A program made the position numbers and the translations under genes. Below the pieces are notes generated by a model, which searched no databases, was not told the DNA's origin, and worked only from the letters and a program-made list of their open reading frames with translations. Below are positions 25,267-39,483 of a stretch of 64,000 nt of DNA, one piece after another; within the stretch, counting starts at the first letter, position 1; the number at the start of each line of letters is the position of its first letter. The DNA is from Delphinus delphis (lineage: Eukaryota > Chordata > Mammalia > Artiodactyla > Delphinidae): contig NW_027192671.1 in NCBI RefSeq assembly GCF_949987515.2, positions 1,178,001 through 1,242,000 of the forward strand, given 5' to 3'.

Positions 25267-26846
25267 TTGAAGTCATATTGCATGGTACCCATTACACGGG
25301 TCTCAACTCTCCAGGTTTTAGGTATTCTTCCTTCAGCTAAAACATGCATGTGGAACCCAGAGTATGATCAACCATGTGAACGGGAGACGTGTTCAAATAT
25401 GTCTCAGTTTTCCTCCCCTGGTACTCGGGTGCAACATTCCAGACGCTTTACTAACACTCTCCCGACTTGGAGAGTCAGTGCCTTTAACCTCCTGTTTGGC
25501 CCAGTTTGCAATTTCTGCGGAAGATGAACAGGAATAGCGAGAACCAATGAGAGGCTAGCTGGAGGTGTCTGAACGGGCAAATTTAACTCTCATTTCCCAC
25601 CAGGAAGAGGAATTAACCAAAGGCTCAGCGTGCCGGGCCGGAACCAGATTAGGGCCTGAAGCCATCCTGCGGTGTTGCGGCTAGGTCACAAGAAAGCAAG
25701 TTGAAGAAAGGAGCTCAGGGGCACTGTAATTCACAAACCTGCAGAGTTATAAATGACAGCTATCGTCCAAAAATAGACTGAAGTAAGGCTGCCAAGAGGA
25801 CTTGAAAGCGGGGCAGAATTGCAGGAAACCGATTTCAGGAGGTAGACTGGAATTGCATTGAAAGCATAGGAAAAGAGGCAGAACGTCCACAATGATGCAC
25901 TTGGCCAAAAAGGGCGTATGCGTTTTTTCCTGAATATATTCAGGAAAAAACGCATACGCCCTTTTTGGCCAACCAAGCAAGCTTGCAAAGGAAATCTGCA
26001 CTACAATGAAGTCTCACTTCCCCCCGGTCAAAAGGGCCATCTGAAAAAAGTGTAAAATCCAGAAAGGCAGGACAGGCCATGGAGAACTGGGAGCCTTGTT
26101 ATGCTGATGGGCGGGATGTAAATTGCCAACAGACACTTGGGAGAAGTGTATGGTGTTTCCTGAAACATCTAAAAAACAAAGCAACAGAGCCTAGGGCATT
26201 TCCACTTATGGTCCTATAGCTTAGGGAAATTAAAATCAAAAAGACACAGCCACCCCAAAGTTTGGGACGCCTCTGTTTACAAGAACCTCGTTTACAATAC
26301 AAGTTCAACATCGCAGAAAGTGAAAAATGGATAAAGAAGTTGTGGTATTCACTTACAAAGCAATATCACTCAGCAATGAAATCTATGTCATCAGGCCCTT
26401 AGCAGCACAATGAGTGGATTCAGGTATGATGATTCTAACTGAAATAAGTCACACAGAAAAAGAAACATCATAAGATATCAGTAATACACGGAATGTAAAC
26501 TTGGCTACACAGGAACTGAATTACAGAACAGAACAGGGTCTCAAATTTAGAAAACCAACTTATGCTTGCTTAAGGGGAAAGGTGAGTTGGGGTGCTGCAT
26601 AAAACCAGAGATTGAAATGAGCACAGATAAAGTTCCTTAAGCCAAATATGGAATAGACAAGAGCTACTCCTTGCTCAACGAAATGGACTCAACACCGCAT
26701 ATTAAACGCCTAAGAATGTACCTGACTAGTAAGTATCTTAAAACCTATGGATTGCTATGTCTCCGAAAGAGAATCAAGCATGTGTACAGGGGCATAAACG
26801 CAGCAGTGATAGGATTGGAGAGATTCGGTGAGGAAATGAAGACCCA
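25267..26846 (+). repeat. Satellite monomer 17 (position 3, copy 1)
   Basis: Head B. Palindrome 25901-25972 perfect. L1 remnant about 25984-26779 with the rare GGGCATTTCC. Tail y with GTATTCACTTAC. Pairs with monomer 21. Confidence 0.95.
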
Positions 26847-28425
26847 TTGAAGTCATATTGCATGGTACCCATTACACGGGTCTCAACTCTCCAGGTTTAA
26901 GGTATTCTTCCTTCAGCTAAAACATGCATGTGGAACCCAGAGTATGATCAACCATGTGATCGGGAGACGTGTTCAAATATGTCGCAGTTTTCCTCCCCTG
27001 GTACTCGGGTGCAACATTCCAGACGCTTTACTAACACTCTCCCGACTTGGAGAGTCAGTCCCTTTAACCTCCTGTTTGGCCCAGTTTGCAATTTCTGTGG
27101 AAGGTGAACAGGAATAGCGAGAACCAATGAGAGACTAGCTGGAGGTGTCTGGACGGGCAAATTTAACTCTCATTTCCCACCAGGAAGAGGAATTAACCAA
27201 AGGCTCAGCGTGCCGTGCCGGAACCAGATTAGGGCCTGAAGCCATCCTGCGGTGTTGCGGCCAGCTCACAAGAAAGCGAGTTGAAGAAAGGAGCTCAGGG
27301 GCACTGTAATTCACAAACCTGCAGAGTTATAAATGACAGCTATCGTCGAAAAATAGACTGAAGTAAGGCTGCCAAGAGGACTTGAAAGCGGGGCAGAATT
27401 GCAGGAAACCGATTTCAGGAGGTAGCCTGGAATTGCATTGAAAGCATAGGAAAAGAGGCAGAACGTCCACAATGATGCACTTGGCCAAAAAGGGCGTATG
27501 CGTTTTTTCCTGAATATATTCAGGAAAAAATGCATACGCACTTTTTGGCCAACCAAGCAAGCTTGCAAAGGAAATCTGCACTACAATGAAGTCTCACTTC
27601 CCCCGGGTCAAAAGGGCCATCTGAAAAAAGTGTAAAATCCAGAAAGGCAGGACAGGCCATGGAGAACTGGGAGCCTTGTTATGCTGATGGGCGGGATGTA
27701 AATTGCCAACAACCACTCGGGAGAAGTGTATGGTGTTTCCTGAAACATCTAAAAAACAAAGCAACAGAGCCTAGGGCACTTCCACTTATGGTCCTATAGC
27801 TTAGGGAAATTAAAATCAAAAAGACACAGCCACCCCAAAGTTTGGAACGGCTCTGTTTACAAGAACCTCGTTTACAGTACAAGTTCAACATCGCAGAAAG
27901 TGAAAAATGGATAAAGAACTTGTGGTACTTACGTACAATGCAGTATCACTCAGCAATGAAATCTATGTCATCAGGCCCGTAGCAGCATAATGAGTGGATT
28001 CAGGTACGATGATTCTAACTGAAATAAGTCACACAGAAAAAGAAACATCATAAGATATCACTAATACACGGAATGTAAACTTGGCTACACAGGAACTGAA
28101 TTACAGAACAGAACAGGGTCTCAAATTTAGAAAACCAACTTATTCTTGCTTAAGGGTAAAGGTGAGTTGGGGTGCTGCATAAAACCAGAGATTGAAATGA
28201 GCACAGATAAAGTTCCTTAAGCCAAATATGGAATAGACAAGAGCTACTCCTTGCTCAACGAAATGGACTCAACACCGCATATTAAACGCCTAAGAAGGTA
28301 CCTGTCTAGTAAGTATCTTAAAACCTATGGATTGCTATGTCTCCGAAAGAGAATCAAGCATGTGTACAGGGGCATAAACGCAGCAGTGATAGGATTGGAG
28401 AGGTTCGTGAGCAAATGAAGACCCT
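26847..28425 (+). repeat. Satellite monomer 18 (position 4, copy 1), palindrome broken
   Basis: Head B with GTGATCGGG. Palindrome 27481-27552 has two right-arm changes (AAATGCATACGCAC), also present in monomer 22. L1 remnant about 27564-28358. Tail x. Ends with the 1-bp deletion GGTTCGTGAGC. Confidence 0.95.
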
Positions 28426-30005
28426 TTGAAGTCATATTGCATGGTACCCATTCCACGGGTTTCAACTACCCAGGTTTTAGGTATTCTTCCTTCAGCTAAA
28501 ACATGCATGTGGAACCCAGAGTATGATCAACCGTGTGAACGGGAGACGTGTTCAAATATGTCTCAGTTTTCCTCCCCTGGTACTCGGGTGCAACATTCCA
28601 GACGCTTTACTAACACTCTCCCGACTTGGAGAGTCAGTGCCTTTAACCTCCTGTTTGGCCCAGTTTGCAATTTCTGCGGAAGATGAACAGGAATAGCGAG
28701 AACCAATGAGAGGCTAGCTGGAGGTGTCTGAACGGGCAAATTTAACTCTCATTTCCCACCAGGAAGAGGAATTAACCAAAGGCTCAGCGTGCCGGTCCGG
28801 AACCAGATTAGGGCCTGAAGCCATCCTGCGGTGTTGCGGCCAGGTCACAAGAAAGCAAGTTGAAGAAAGGAGCTCAGGGGCACTGTAATTCACAAACCTG
28901 CAGAGTTATAAATGACAGCTATCGTCCAAAAATAGACTGAAGTAAGGCTGCCAAGAGGACTTGAAAGCGGGGCAGAATTGCAGGAAACCGATTTCAGGAG
29001 GTAGACTGGAATTGCATTGAAAGCATAGGAAAAGAGGCAGAACGTCCACAATGATGCACTTGGCCAAAAAGGGCGTATGCGTTTTTTCCTGAATATATTC
29101 AGGAAAAAACGCATACGCCCTTTTTGGCCAACCAAGCAAGCTTGCAAAGGAAATCTGCACTACAATGAAGTCTCACTTCCCCCCGGTCAAAAGGGCCATC
29201 TGAAAAAAGTGTAAAATCCAGAAAGGCAGGACAGGCCATTGAGAACTGGGAGCCTTGTTATGCTGATGGGCGGGATGTAAATTGCCAACAGACACTTGGG
29301 AGAAGTGTATGGTGTTTCCTGAAACATCTAAAAAACAAAGCAACAGAGCCTAGGGCACTTCCACTTATGGTCCTATAGCTTAGGGAAATTAAAATCAAAA
29401 AGACACAGCCACCCCAAAGTTTGGGACGCCTCTGTTTACAAGAACCTCGTTTACAATACAAGTTCAACATCGCAGAAAGTGAAAAATGGATAAAGAAGTT
29501 GTGGTATTCACTTACAAAGCAATATCACTCAGCAATGAAATCTATGTCATCAGGCGCTTAGCAGCACAATGAGTGGATTCAGGTATGATGATTCTAACTG
29601 AAATAAGTAACACAGAAAAAGAAACATCATAAGATATCAGTAATACACGGAATGTAAACTTGGCTACACAGGAACTGAATTACAGAACAGAACAGGGTCT
29701 CAAATTTAGAAAACCAACTTATGCTTGCTTAAGGGTAAAGGTGAGTTGGGGTGCTGCATAAAACCAGAGATTGAAATGAGCACAGATAAAGTTCCTTAAG
29801 TCAAATATGGAATAGACAAGAGCTACTCCTTGCTCAACGAAATGGACTCAACACCGCATATTAAACGCCTAAGAATGTACCTGACTAGTAAGTATCTTAA
29901 AACCTATGGATTGCTATGTCTCCAAAAGAGAATCAAGCATGTGTACAGGGGCATAAACGCAGCAGTGATAGGATTGGAGAGATTCGGTGAGGAAATGAAG
30001 ACCCA
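28426..30005 (+). repeat. Satellite monomer 19 (position 1, copy 2)
   Basis: Head starts ATTCCACGGGTTTC, unlike monomer 15, then matches it after 28533. Palindrome 29060-29131 perfect. L1 remnant about 29143-29938. Tail y. Confidence 0.95.
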
Positions 30006-31585
30006 TTGAAGTCATATTGCATGGTACCCATTCCACGGGTTTCAACTACCCAGGTTTTAGGTATTCTTCCTTCAGCTAAAACATGCATGTGGAACCCAGA
30101 GTATGATCAACCATGTGATCGGGAGACGTGTTCAAATATGTCTCAGTTTTCGTACCCTGGTACTCGGGTGCAACATTCCAGACGCTTTACTAACACTCTC
30201 CCCACTTGGAGAGTCAGTCCCTTTAACCTCCTGTTTGGCCCAGTTCGCAATTTCTGCGAAAGATGAACAGGAATAGCGAGAACCAATGAGAGACTAGCTG
30301 GAGGTGTCTGGACGGGCAAATTTAACTCTCATTTCCCACCAGGAAGAGGAATTAACCAAAGGCTCAGCGTGCCGTGCCGGAACCAGATTAGGGCCTGAAG
30401 CCATCCTGCGGTGTTGCGGCCAGCTCACAAGAAAGCGAGTTGAAGAAAGGAGCTCAGGGGCACTGTAATTCACAAACCTGCAGAGTTATAAATGACAGCT
30501 ATCGTCCAAAAATAGACTGAAGTAAGGCTGCCAAGAGGACTTGAAAGCGGGGCAGAATTGCAGGAAACCGATTTCAGGAGGTAGACTGGAATTGCATTGA
30601 AAGCATAGGAAAAGAGGCAGAACGTCCACAATGATGCACTTGGCCAAAAAGGGCGTATGCGTTTTTTCCTGAATATATTCAGGAAAAAACGCATACGCCC
30701 TTTTTGGCCAACCAAGCAAGCTTGCAAAGGAAATCTGCACTACAATGAAGTCTCACTTCCCCCCGGTCAAAAGGGCCATCTGAAAAAAGTGTAAAATCCA
30801 GAAAGGCAGGACAGGCCATGGAGAACTGGGAGCCTTGTTATGCTGATGGGCGGGATGTAAATTGCCAACAGACACTTGGGAGAAGTGTATGGTGTTTCCT
30901 GAAACATCTAAAAAACAAAGCAACAGAGCCTAGGGCACTTCCACTTATGGTCCTATAGCTTAGGGAAATTAAAATCAAAAAGACACAGCCACCCCAAAGT
31001 TTGGAACGGCTCTGTTTACAAGAACCTCGTTTACAGTACAAGTTCAACATCGCAGAAAGTGAAAAATGGATAAAGAACTTGTGGTACTTACGTACAATGC
31101 AGTATCACTCAGCAATGAAATCTATGTCATCAGGCCCGTAGCAGAATAATGAGTAGATTCAGGTACGATGATTCTAACTGAAATAAGTCACACAGAAAAA
31201 GAAACATCATAAGATATCACGAATACACGGAATGTAAACTTCGCTACACAGGAACTGAATTCCAAAACAGAACAGGTTCTCAAATTTAGAAAACCAACTT
31301 ATGCTTGCTTAAGGGTAAAGGTGAGTTGGGGTGCTGCATAAAACCAGAGATTGAAATGAGCACAGATAAAGTTCCTTAAGCCAAATATGGAATAGACAAG
31401 AGCTACTCCTTGCTCAACGAAATGGACTCAACACCCCATATTAAACGCCTAAGAATGTACCTGACTACTAAGTATCTTAAAACCTATGGATTGCTATGTC
31501 TCCAAAAGAGAATCAAGCGAGTGTACAGGGGCATAAACGCAGCAGTGATAGGATTGGAGAGGTTCGGTGAGCAAATGAAGACCCT
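30006..31585 (+). repeat. Satellite monomer 20 (position 2, copy 2)
   Basis: Near-exact copy of monomer 16; I saw one difference, at 30200. Palindrome 30640-30711 perfect. L1 remnant about 30723-31518. Tail x. Confidence 0.95.
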
Positions 31586-33165
31586 TTGAAGTCATATTGC
31601 ATGGTACCCATTACACGGGTCTCAACTCTCCAGGTTTTAGGTATTCTTCCTTCAGCTAAAACATGCATGTGGAACCCAGAGTATGATCAACCATGTGAAC
31701 GGGAGACGTGTTCAAATATGTCTCAGTTTTCCTCCCCTGGTACTCGGGTGCAACATTCCAGACGCTTTACTAACACTCTCCCGACTTGGAGAGTCAGTGC
31801 CTTTAACCTCCTGTTTGGCCCAGTTTGCAATTTCTGCGGAAGATGAACAGGAATAGCGAGAACCAATGAGAGGCTAGCTGGAGGTGTCTGAACGGGCAAA
31901 TTTAACTCTCATTTCCCACCAGGAAGAGGAATTAACCAAAGGCTCAGCGTGCCGGGCCGGAACCAGATTAGGGCCTGAAGCCATCCTGCGGTGTTGCGGC
32001 TAGGTCACAAGAAAGCAAGTTGAAGAAAGGAGCTCAGGGGCACTGTAATTCACAAACCTGCAGAGTTATAAATGACAGCTATCGTCCAAAAATAGACTGA
32101 AGTAAGGCTGCCAAGAGGACTTGAAAGCGGGGCAGAATTGCAGGAAACCGATTTCAGGAGGTAGACTGGAATTGCATTGAAAGCATAGGAAAAGAGGCAG
32201 AACGTCCACAATGATGCACTTGGCCAAAAAGGGCGTATGCGTTTTTTCCTGAATATATTCAGGAAAAAACGCATACGCCCTTTTTGGCCAACCAAGCAAG
32301 CTTGCAAAGGAAATCTGCACTACAATGAAGTCTCACTTCCCCCCGGTCAAAAGGGCCATCTGAAAAAAGTGTAAAATCCAGAAAGGCAGGACAGGCCATG
32401 GAGAACTGGGAGCCTTGTTATGCTGATGGGCGGGATGTAAATTGCCAACAGACACTTGGGAGAAGTGTATGGTGTTTCCTGAAACATCTAAAAAACAAAG
32501 CAACAGAGCCTAGGGCATTTCCACTTATGGTCCTATAGCTTAGGGAAATTAAAATCAAAAAGACACAGCCACCCCAAAGTTTGGGACGCCTCTGTTTACA
32601 AGAACCTCGTTTACAATACAAGTTCAACATCGCAGAAAGTGAAAAATGGATAAAGAAGTTGTGGTATTCACTTACAAAGCAATATCACTCAGCAATGAAA
32701 TCTATGTCATCAGGCCCTTAGCAGCACAATGAGTGGATTCAGGTATGATGATTCTAACTGAAATAAGTCACACAGAAAAAGAAACATCATAAGATATCAG
32801 TAATACACGGAATGTAAACTTGGCTACACAGGAACTGAATTACAGAACAGAACAGGGTCTCAAATTTAGAAAACCAACTTATGCTTGCTTAAGGGGAAAG
32901 GTGAGTTGGGGTGCTGCATAAAACCAGAGATTGAAATGAGCACAGATAAAGTTCCTTAAGCCAAATATGGAATAGACAAGAGCTACTCCTTGCTCAACGA
33001 AATGGACTCAACACCGCATATTAAACGCCTAAGAATGTACCTGACTAGTAAGTATCTTAAAACCTATGGATTGCTATGTCTCCGAAAGAGAATCAAGCAT
33101 GTGTACAGGGGCATAAACGCAGCAGTGATAGGATTGGAGAGATTCGGTGAGGAAATGAAGACCCA
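31586..33165 (+). repeat. Satellite monomer 21 (position 3, copy 2)
   Basis: Near-exact copy of monomer 17; I saw no difference by eye. Palindrome 32220-32291 perfect. L1 remnant about 32303-33098. Tail y. Confidence 0.95.
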
Positions 33166-34744
33166 TTGAAGTCATATTGCATGGTACCCATTACACGGGT
33201 CTCAACTCTCCAGGTTTAAGGTATTCTTCCTTCAGCTAAAACATGCATGTGGAACCCAGAGTATGATCAACCATGTGATCGGGAGACGTGTTCAAATATG
33301 TCTCAGTTTTCCTCCCCTGGTACTCGGGTGCAACATTCCAGACGCTTTACTAACACTCTCCCGACTTGGAGAGTCAGTCCCTTTAACCTCCTGTTTGGCC
33401 CAGTTTGCAATTTCTGTGGAAGGTGAACAGGAATAGCGAGAACCAATGAGAGACTAGCTGGAGGTGTCTGGACGGGCAAATTTAACTCTCATTTCCCACC
33501 AGGAAGAGGAATTAACCAAAGGCTCAGCGTGCCGTGCCGGAACCAGATTAGGGCCTGAAGCCATCCTGCGGTGTTGCGGCCAGCTCACAAGAAAGCGAGT
33601 TGAAGAAAGGAGCTCAGGGGCACTGTAATTCACAAACCTGCAGAGTTATAAATGACAGCTATCGTCGAAAAATAGACTGAAGTAAGGCTGCCAAGAGGAC
33701 TTGAAAGCGGGGCAGAATTGCAGGAAACCGATTTCAGGAGGTAGCCTGGAATTGCATTGAAAGCATAGGAAAAGAGGCAGAACGTCCACAATGATGCACT
33801 TGGCCAAAAAGGGCGTATGCGTTTTTTCCTGAATATATTCAGGAAAAAATGCATACGCACTTTTTGGCCAACCAAGCAAGCTTGCAAAGGAAATCTGCAC
33901 TACAATGAAGTCTCACTTCCCCCGGGTCAAAAGGGCCATCTGAAAAAAGTGTAAAATCCAGAAAGGCAGGACAGGCCATGGAGAACTGGGAGCCTTGTTA
34001 TGCTGATGGGCGGGATGTAAATTGCCAACAACCACTCGGGAGAAGTGTATGGTGTTTCCTGAAACATCTAAAAAACAAAGCAACAGAGCCTAGGGCACTT
34101 CCACTTATGGTCCTATAGCTTAGGGAAATTAAAATCAAAAAGACACAGCCACCCCAAAGTTTGGAACGGCTCTGTTTACAAGAACCTCGTTTACAGTACA
34201 AGTTCAACATCGCAGAAAGTGAAAAATGGATAAAGAACTTGTGGTACTTACGTACAATGCAGTATCACTCAGCAATGAAATCTATGTCATCAGGCCCGTA
34301 GCAGCATAATGAGTGGATTCAGGTACGATGATTCTAACTGAAATAAGTCACACAGAAAAAGAAACATCATAAGATATCACTAATACACGGAATGTAAACT
34401 TGGCTACACAGGAACTGAATTACAGAACAGAACAGGGTCTCAAATTTAGAAAACCAACTTATTCTTGCTTAAGGGTAAAGGTGAGTTGGGGTGCTGCATA
34501 AAACCAGAGATTGAAATGAGCACAGATAAAGTTCCTTAAGCCAAATATGGAATAGACAAGAGCTACTCCTTGCTCAACGAAATGGACTCAACACCGCATA
34601 TTAAACGCCTAAGAAGGTACCTGTCTAGTAAGTATCTTAAAACCTATGGATTGCTATGTCTCCGAAAGAGAATCAAGCATGTGTACAGGGGCATAAACGC
34701 AGCAGTGATAGGATTGGAGAGGTTCGTGAGCAAATGAAGACCCT
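33166..34744 (+). repeat. Satellite monomer 22 (position 4, copy 2), palindrome broken
   Basis: Near-exact copy of monomer 18; I saw one difference, at 33303. Palindrome 33800-33871 has the same two right-arm changes as monomer 18. L1 remnant about 33883-34677. Tail x with the terminal 1-bp deletion. Confidence 0.95.
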
Positions 34745-36324
34745 TTGAAGTCATATTGCATGGTACCCATTCCACGGGTTTCAACTACCCAGGTTTTAGG
34801 TATTCTTCCTTCAGCTAAAACATGCATGTGGAACCCAGAGTATGATCAACCGTGTGAACGGGAGACGTGTTCAAATATGTCTCAGTTTTCCTCCCCTGGT
34901 ACTCGGGTGCAACATTCCAGACGCTTTACTAACACTCTCCCGACTTGGAGAGTCAGTCCCTTTAACCTCCTGTTTGGCCCAGTTTGCAATTTCTGCGGAA
35001 GGTGAACAGGAATAGCGAGAACCAATGAGAGACTAGCTGGAGGTGTCTGGACGGGCAAATTTAACTCTCATTTCCCACCAGGAAGAGGAATTAACCAAAG
35101 GCTCAGCGTGCCGTGCCGGAACCAGATTAGGGCCTGAAGCCATCCTGCGGTGTTGCGGCCAGCTCACAAGAAAGCGAGTTGAAGAAAGGAGCTCAGGGGC
35201 ACTGTAATTCACAAACCTGCAGAGTTATAAATGACAGCTATCGTCCAAAAATAGACTGAAGTAAGGCTGCCAAGAGGACTTGAAAGCGGGGCAGAATTGC
35301 AGGAAACCGATTTCAGGAGGTAGACTGGAATTGCATTGAAAGCATAGGAAAAGAGGCAGAACGTCCACAATGATGCACTTGGCCAAAAAGGGCGTATGCG
35401 TTTTTTCCTGAATATATTCAGGAAAAAACGCATACGCCCTTTTTGGCCAACCAAGCAAGCTTGCAAAGGAAATCTGCACTACAATGAAGTCTCACTTCCC
35501 CCCGGTCAAAAGGGCCATCTGAAAAAAGTGTAAAATCCAGAAAGGCAGGACAGGCCATGGAGAACTGGGAGCCTTGTTATGCTGATGGGCGGGATGTAAA
35601 TTGCCAACAACCACTCGGGAGAAGTGTATGGTGTTTCCTGAAACATCTAAAAAACAAAGCAACAGAAGCTAGGGCACTTCCACTTATGGTCCTATAGCTT
35701 AGGGAAATTAAAATCAAAAAGACACAGCCACCCCAAAGTTTGGAACGGCTCTGTTTACAAGAACCTCGTTTACAGTACAAGTCCAACATCGCAGAAAGTG
35801 AAAAATGGATAAAGAACTTGTGGTACTTACGTACAATGCAGTATCACTCAGCAATGAAATCTATGTCATCAGGCCCGTAGCAGCATAATGAGTGGATTCA
35901 GGTACGATGATTCTAACTGAAATAAGTCACACAGAAAAAGAAACATCATAAGATATCACTAATACACGGAATGTAAACTTGGCTACACAGGAACTGAATT
36001 ACAGAACAGAACAGGTTCTCAAATTTAGAAAACCAACTTATTCTTGCTTAAGGGTAAAGGTGAGTTGGGGTGCTGCATAAAACCAGAGATTGAAATGAGC
36101 ACAGATAAAGTTCCTTAAGCCAAATATGGAATAGACAAGAGCTACTCCTTGCTCAACGAAATGGACTCAACACCCCATATTAAACGCCTAAGAATGTACC
36201 TGACTACTAAGTATCTTAAAACCTATGAATTGCTATGTCTCCAAAAGAGAATCAAGCGTGTGTACAGGGGCATAAACGCAGCAGTGATAGGATTGGAGAG
36301 GTTCGGTGAGCAAATGAAGACCCT
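34745..36324 (+). repeat. Satellite monomer 23
   Basis: Its first 213 bp still match monomer 19, including the rare AACCGTGTGAACGG, then it diverges at 34958. Palindrome 35379-35450 perfect. L1 remnant about 35462-36257. Tail x. Confidence 0.95.
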
Positions 36325-37904
36325 TTGAAGTCATATTGCATGGTACCCATTACACGGGTCTCAACTCTCCAGGTTTTAGGTATTCTTCCTTCAGCTAAAA
36401 CATGCATGTGGAACCCAGAGTATGATCAACCATGTGAACGGGAGACGTGTTCAAATATGTCTCAGTTTTCCTCCCCTGGTACTCGGGTGCAACATTCCAG
36501 ACGCTTTACTAACACTCTCCCGACTTGGAGAGTCAGTGCCTTTAACCTCCTGTTTGGCCCAGTTTGCAATTTCTGCGGAAGATGAACAGGAATAGCGAGA
36601 ACCAATGAGAGGCTAGCTGGAGGTGTCTGAACGGGCAAATTTAACTCTCATTTCCCACCAGGAAGAGGAATTAACCAAAGGCTCAGCGTGCCGGGCCGGA
36701 ACCAGATTAGGGCCTGAAGCCATCCTGCGGTGTTGCGGCTAGGTCACAAGAAAGCAAGTTGAAGAAAGGAGCTCAGGGGCACTGTAATTCACGAACCTGC
36801 AGAGTTATAAATGACAGCTATCGTCCAAAAATAGACTGAAGTAAGGCTGCCAAGAGGACTTGAAAGCGGGGCAGAATTGCAGGAAACCGATTTCAGGAGG
36901 TAGACTGGAATTGCATTGAAAGCATAGGAAAAGAGGCAGAACGTCCACAATGATGCACTTGGCCAAAAAGGGCGTATGCGTTTTTTCCTGAATATATTCA
37001 GGAAAAAACGCATACGCCCTTTTTGGCCAGCCAAGCAAGCTTGCAAAGGAAATCTGCACTACAATGAAGTCTCACTTCCCCCCGGTCAAAAGGGCCATCT
37101 GAAAAAAGTGTAAAATCCAGAAAGGCAGGACAGGCCATTGAGAACTGGGAGCCTTGTTATGCTGATGGGCGGGATGTAAATTGCCAACAGACACTTGTGA
37201 GAAGTGTATGGTGTTTCCTGAAACATCTAAAAAACAAAGCAACAGAGCCTAGGGCACTTCCACTTATGGTCCTATAGCTTAGGGAAATTAAAATCAAAAA
37301 GACACAGCCACCCCAAAGTTTGGGACGCCTCTGTTTACAAGAACCTCGTTTACAATACAAGTTCAACATCGCAGAAAGTGAAAAATGGATAAAGAAGTTG
37401 TGGTATTCACTTACAAACCAATATCACTCAGCAATGAAATCTATGTCATCAGGCCCTTAGCAGCACAATGAGTGGATTCAGGTATGATGATTCTAACTGA
37501 AATAAGTCACACAGAAAAAGAAACATCATAAGATATCAGTAATACACGGAATGTAAACTTGGCTACACAGGAACTGAATTACAGAACAGAACAGGGTCTC
37601 AAATTTAGAAAACCAACTTATGCTTGCTTAAGGGTAAAGGTGAGTTGGGGTGCTGCATAAAACCAGAGATTGAAATTAGCACAGATAAAGTTCCTTAAGC
37701 CAAATATGGAATAGACAAGAGCTACTCCTTGCTCAACAAAATGGACTCAACACCGCATATTAAACGCCTAAGAATGTACCTGACTAGTAAGTATCTTAAA
37801 ACCTATGGATTGCTATGTCTCCGAAAGAGAATCAAGCATGTGTACAGGGGCATAAACGCAGCAGTGATAGGATTGGAGAGATTCGGTGAGGAAATGAAGA
37901 CCCA
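36325..37904 (+). repeat. Satellite monomer 24, outermost palindrome pair broken
   Basis: Head B. Palindrome 36959-37030 ends GGCCAG, so only the outermost base pair is lost. L1 remnant about 37042-37837. Tail y with GTATTCACTTAC. Confidence 0.95.
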
Positions 37905-39483
37905 TTGAAGTCATAGTGCATGGTACCCATTCCACGGGTTTCAACTACCCAGGTTTTAGGTATTCTTCCTTCAGCTAAAACATGCATGTGGAACCCAGAG
38001 TATGATCAACCATGTGATCGGGAGACGTGTTCAAATATGTCTCAGTTTTCGTACCCTGGTACTCGGGTGCAACATTCCAGACGCTTTACTAACACTCTCC
38101 CCACTTGGAGAGTCAGTCCCTTTAACCTCCTGTTTGGCCCAGTTCGCAATTTCTGCGGAAGATGAACAGGAATAGCGAGAACCAATGAGAGACTAGCTGG
38201 AGGTGTCTGGACGGGCAAATTTAACTCTCATTTCCCACCAGGAAGAGGAATTAACCAAAGGCTCAGCGTGCCGTGCCGGAACCAGATTAGGGCCTGAAGC
38301 CATCCTGCGGTGTTGAGGCCAGCTCACAAGAAAGCGAGTTGAAGAAAGGAGCTCAGGGGCACTGTAATTCACAAACCTGCAGAGTTATAAATGACAGCTA
38401 TCGTCCAAAAATAGACTGAAGTAAGGCTGCCAAGAGGACTTGAAAGCGGGGCAGAATTGCAGGAAACCGATTTCAGGAGGTAGACTGGAATTGCATTGAA
38501 AGCATAGGAAAAGAGGCAGAACGTCCACAATGATGCACTTGGCCAAAAAGGGCGTATGCGTTTTTTCCTGAATATATTCAGGAAAAAACGCATACGCCCT
38601 TTTTGGCCAACCAAGCAAGCTTGCAAAGGAAATCTGCACTACAATGAAGTCTCACTTCCCCCCGGTCAAAAGGGCCATCTGAAAAAAGTGTAAAATCCAG
38701 AAAGGCAGGACAGGCCATGGAGAACTGGGAGCCTTGTTATGCTGATGGGCGGGATGTAAATTGCCAACAACCACTCGGGAGAAGTGTATGGTGTTTCCTG
38801 AAACATCTAAAAAACAAAGCAACAGAACCTAGGGCACTTCCACTTATGGTCCTATAGCTTAGGGAAATTAAAATCAAAAAGACACAGCCACCCCAAAGTT
38901 TGGGACACCTCTGTTTACAAGAACCTCGTTTACAGTACAAGTTCAACATCGCAGAAAGTGAAAAATGGATAAAGAAGTTGTGGTATTTACTTACAAAGCA
39001 ATATCACTCAGCAATGAAATCTGTGTCATCAGGCCCTTAGCAGCACAATGAGTGGATTCAGGTATGATGATTCTAACTGAAATAAGTCACACAGAAAAAG
39101 AAACATCATAAGATATCAGTAATACACGGAATGTAAACTTGGCTACACAGGAACTGAATTACAGAACAGAACAGAGTCTCAAATTTAGAAAACCAACTTA
39201 TGCTTGCTTAAGGGTAAAGGTGAGTTGGGGTGCTGCATAAAACCAGAGATTGAAATGAGCACAGATAAAGTTCCTTAAGCCAAATATGGAATAGACAAGA
39301 GCTACTCCTTGCTCAACGAAATGGACTCAACACCGCATATTAAACGCCTAAGAAGGTACCTGTCTAGTAAGTATCTTAAAACCTATGGATTGCTATGTCT
39401 CCGAAAGAGAATCAAGCATGTGTACAGGGGCATAAACGCAGCAGTGATAGGATTGGAGAGGTTAGTGAGCAAATGAAGACCCT
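37905..39483 (+). repeat. Satellite monomer 25
   Basis: Mixed head like monomers 16 and 20. Palindrome 38539-38610 perfect. L1 remnant about 38622-39416. Tail y. Ends GGTTAGTGAGC, one base short. Confidence 0.95.

Larger units (their letters stand above)
22215..34957 (+). repeat. Two tandem copies of a 4-monomer, 6,319-bp higher-order unit
   Basis: Each base from 22215 to 28638 matches the base 6,319 bp downstream (28534-34957), with only three differences found by eye: 23247/29566 (T/A), 23881/30200 (T/C) and 26984/33303 (G/T). Rare private variants repeat in step: GCCGGTCCGG, AATAAGTAACAC, AGCAGAATAATGAGTAG, GGGCATTTCC, AAATGCATACGCAC and GGTTCGTGAGC. The match starts after a mismatch at 22214/28533 and ends at 28639/34958, so it is slightly longer than one unit. 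This is a recent unequal exchange or segmental duplication within the array, or less likely an assembly duplication. Confidence 0.93.
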
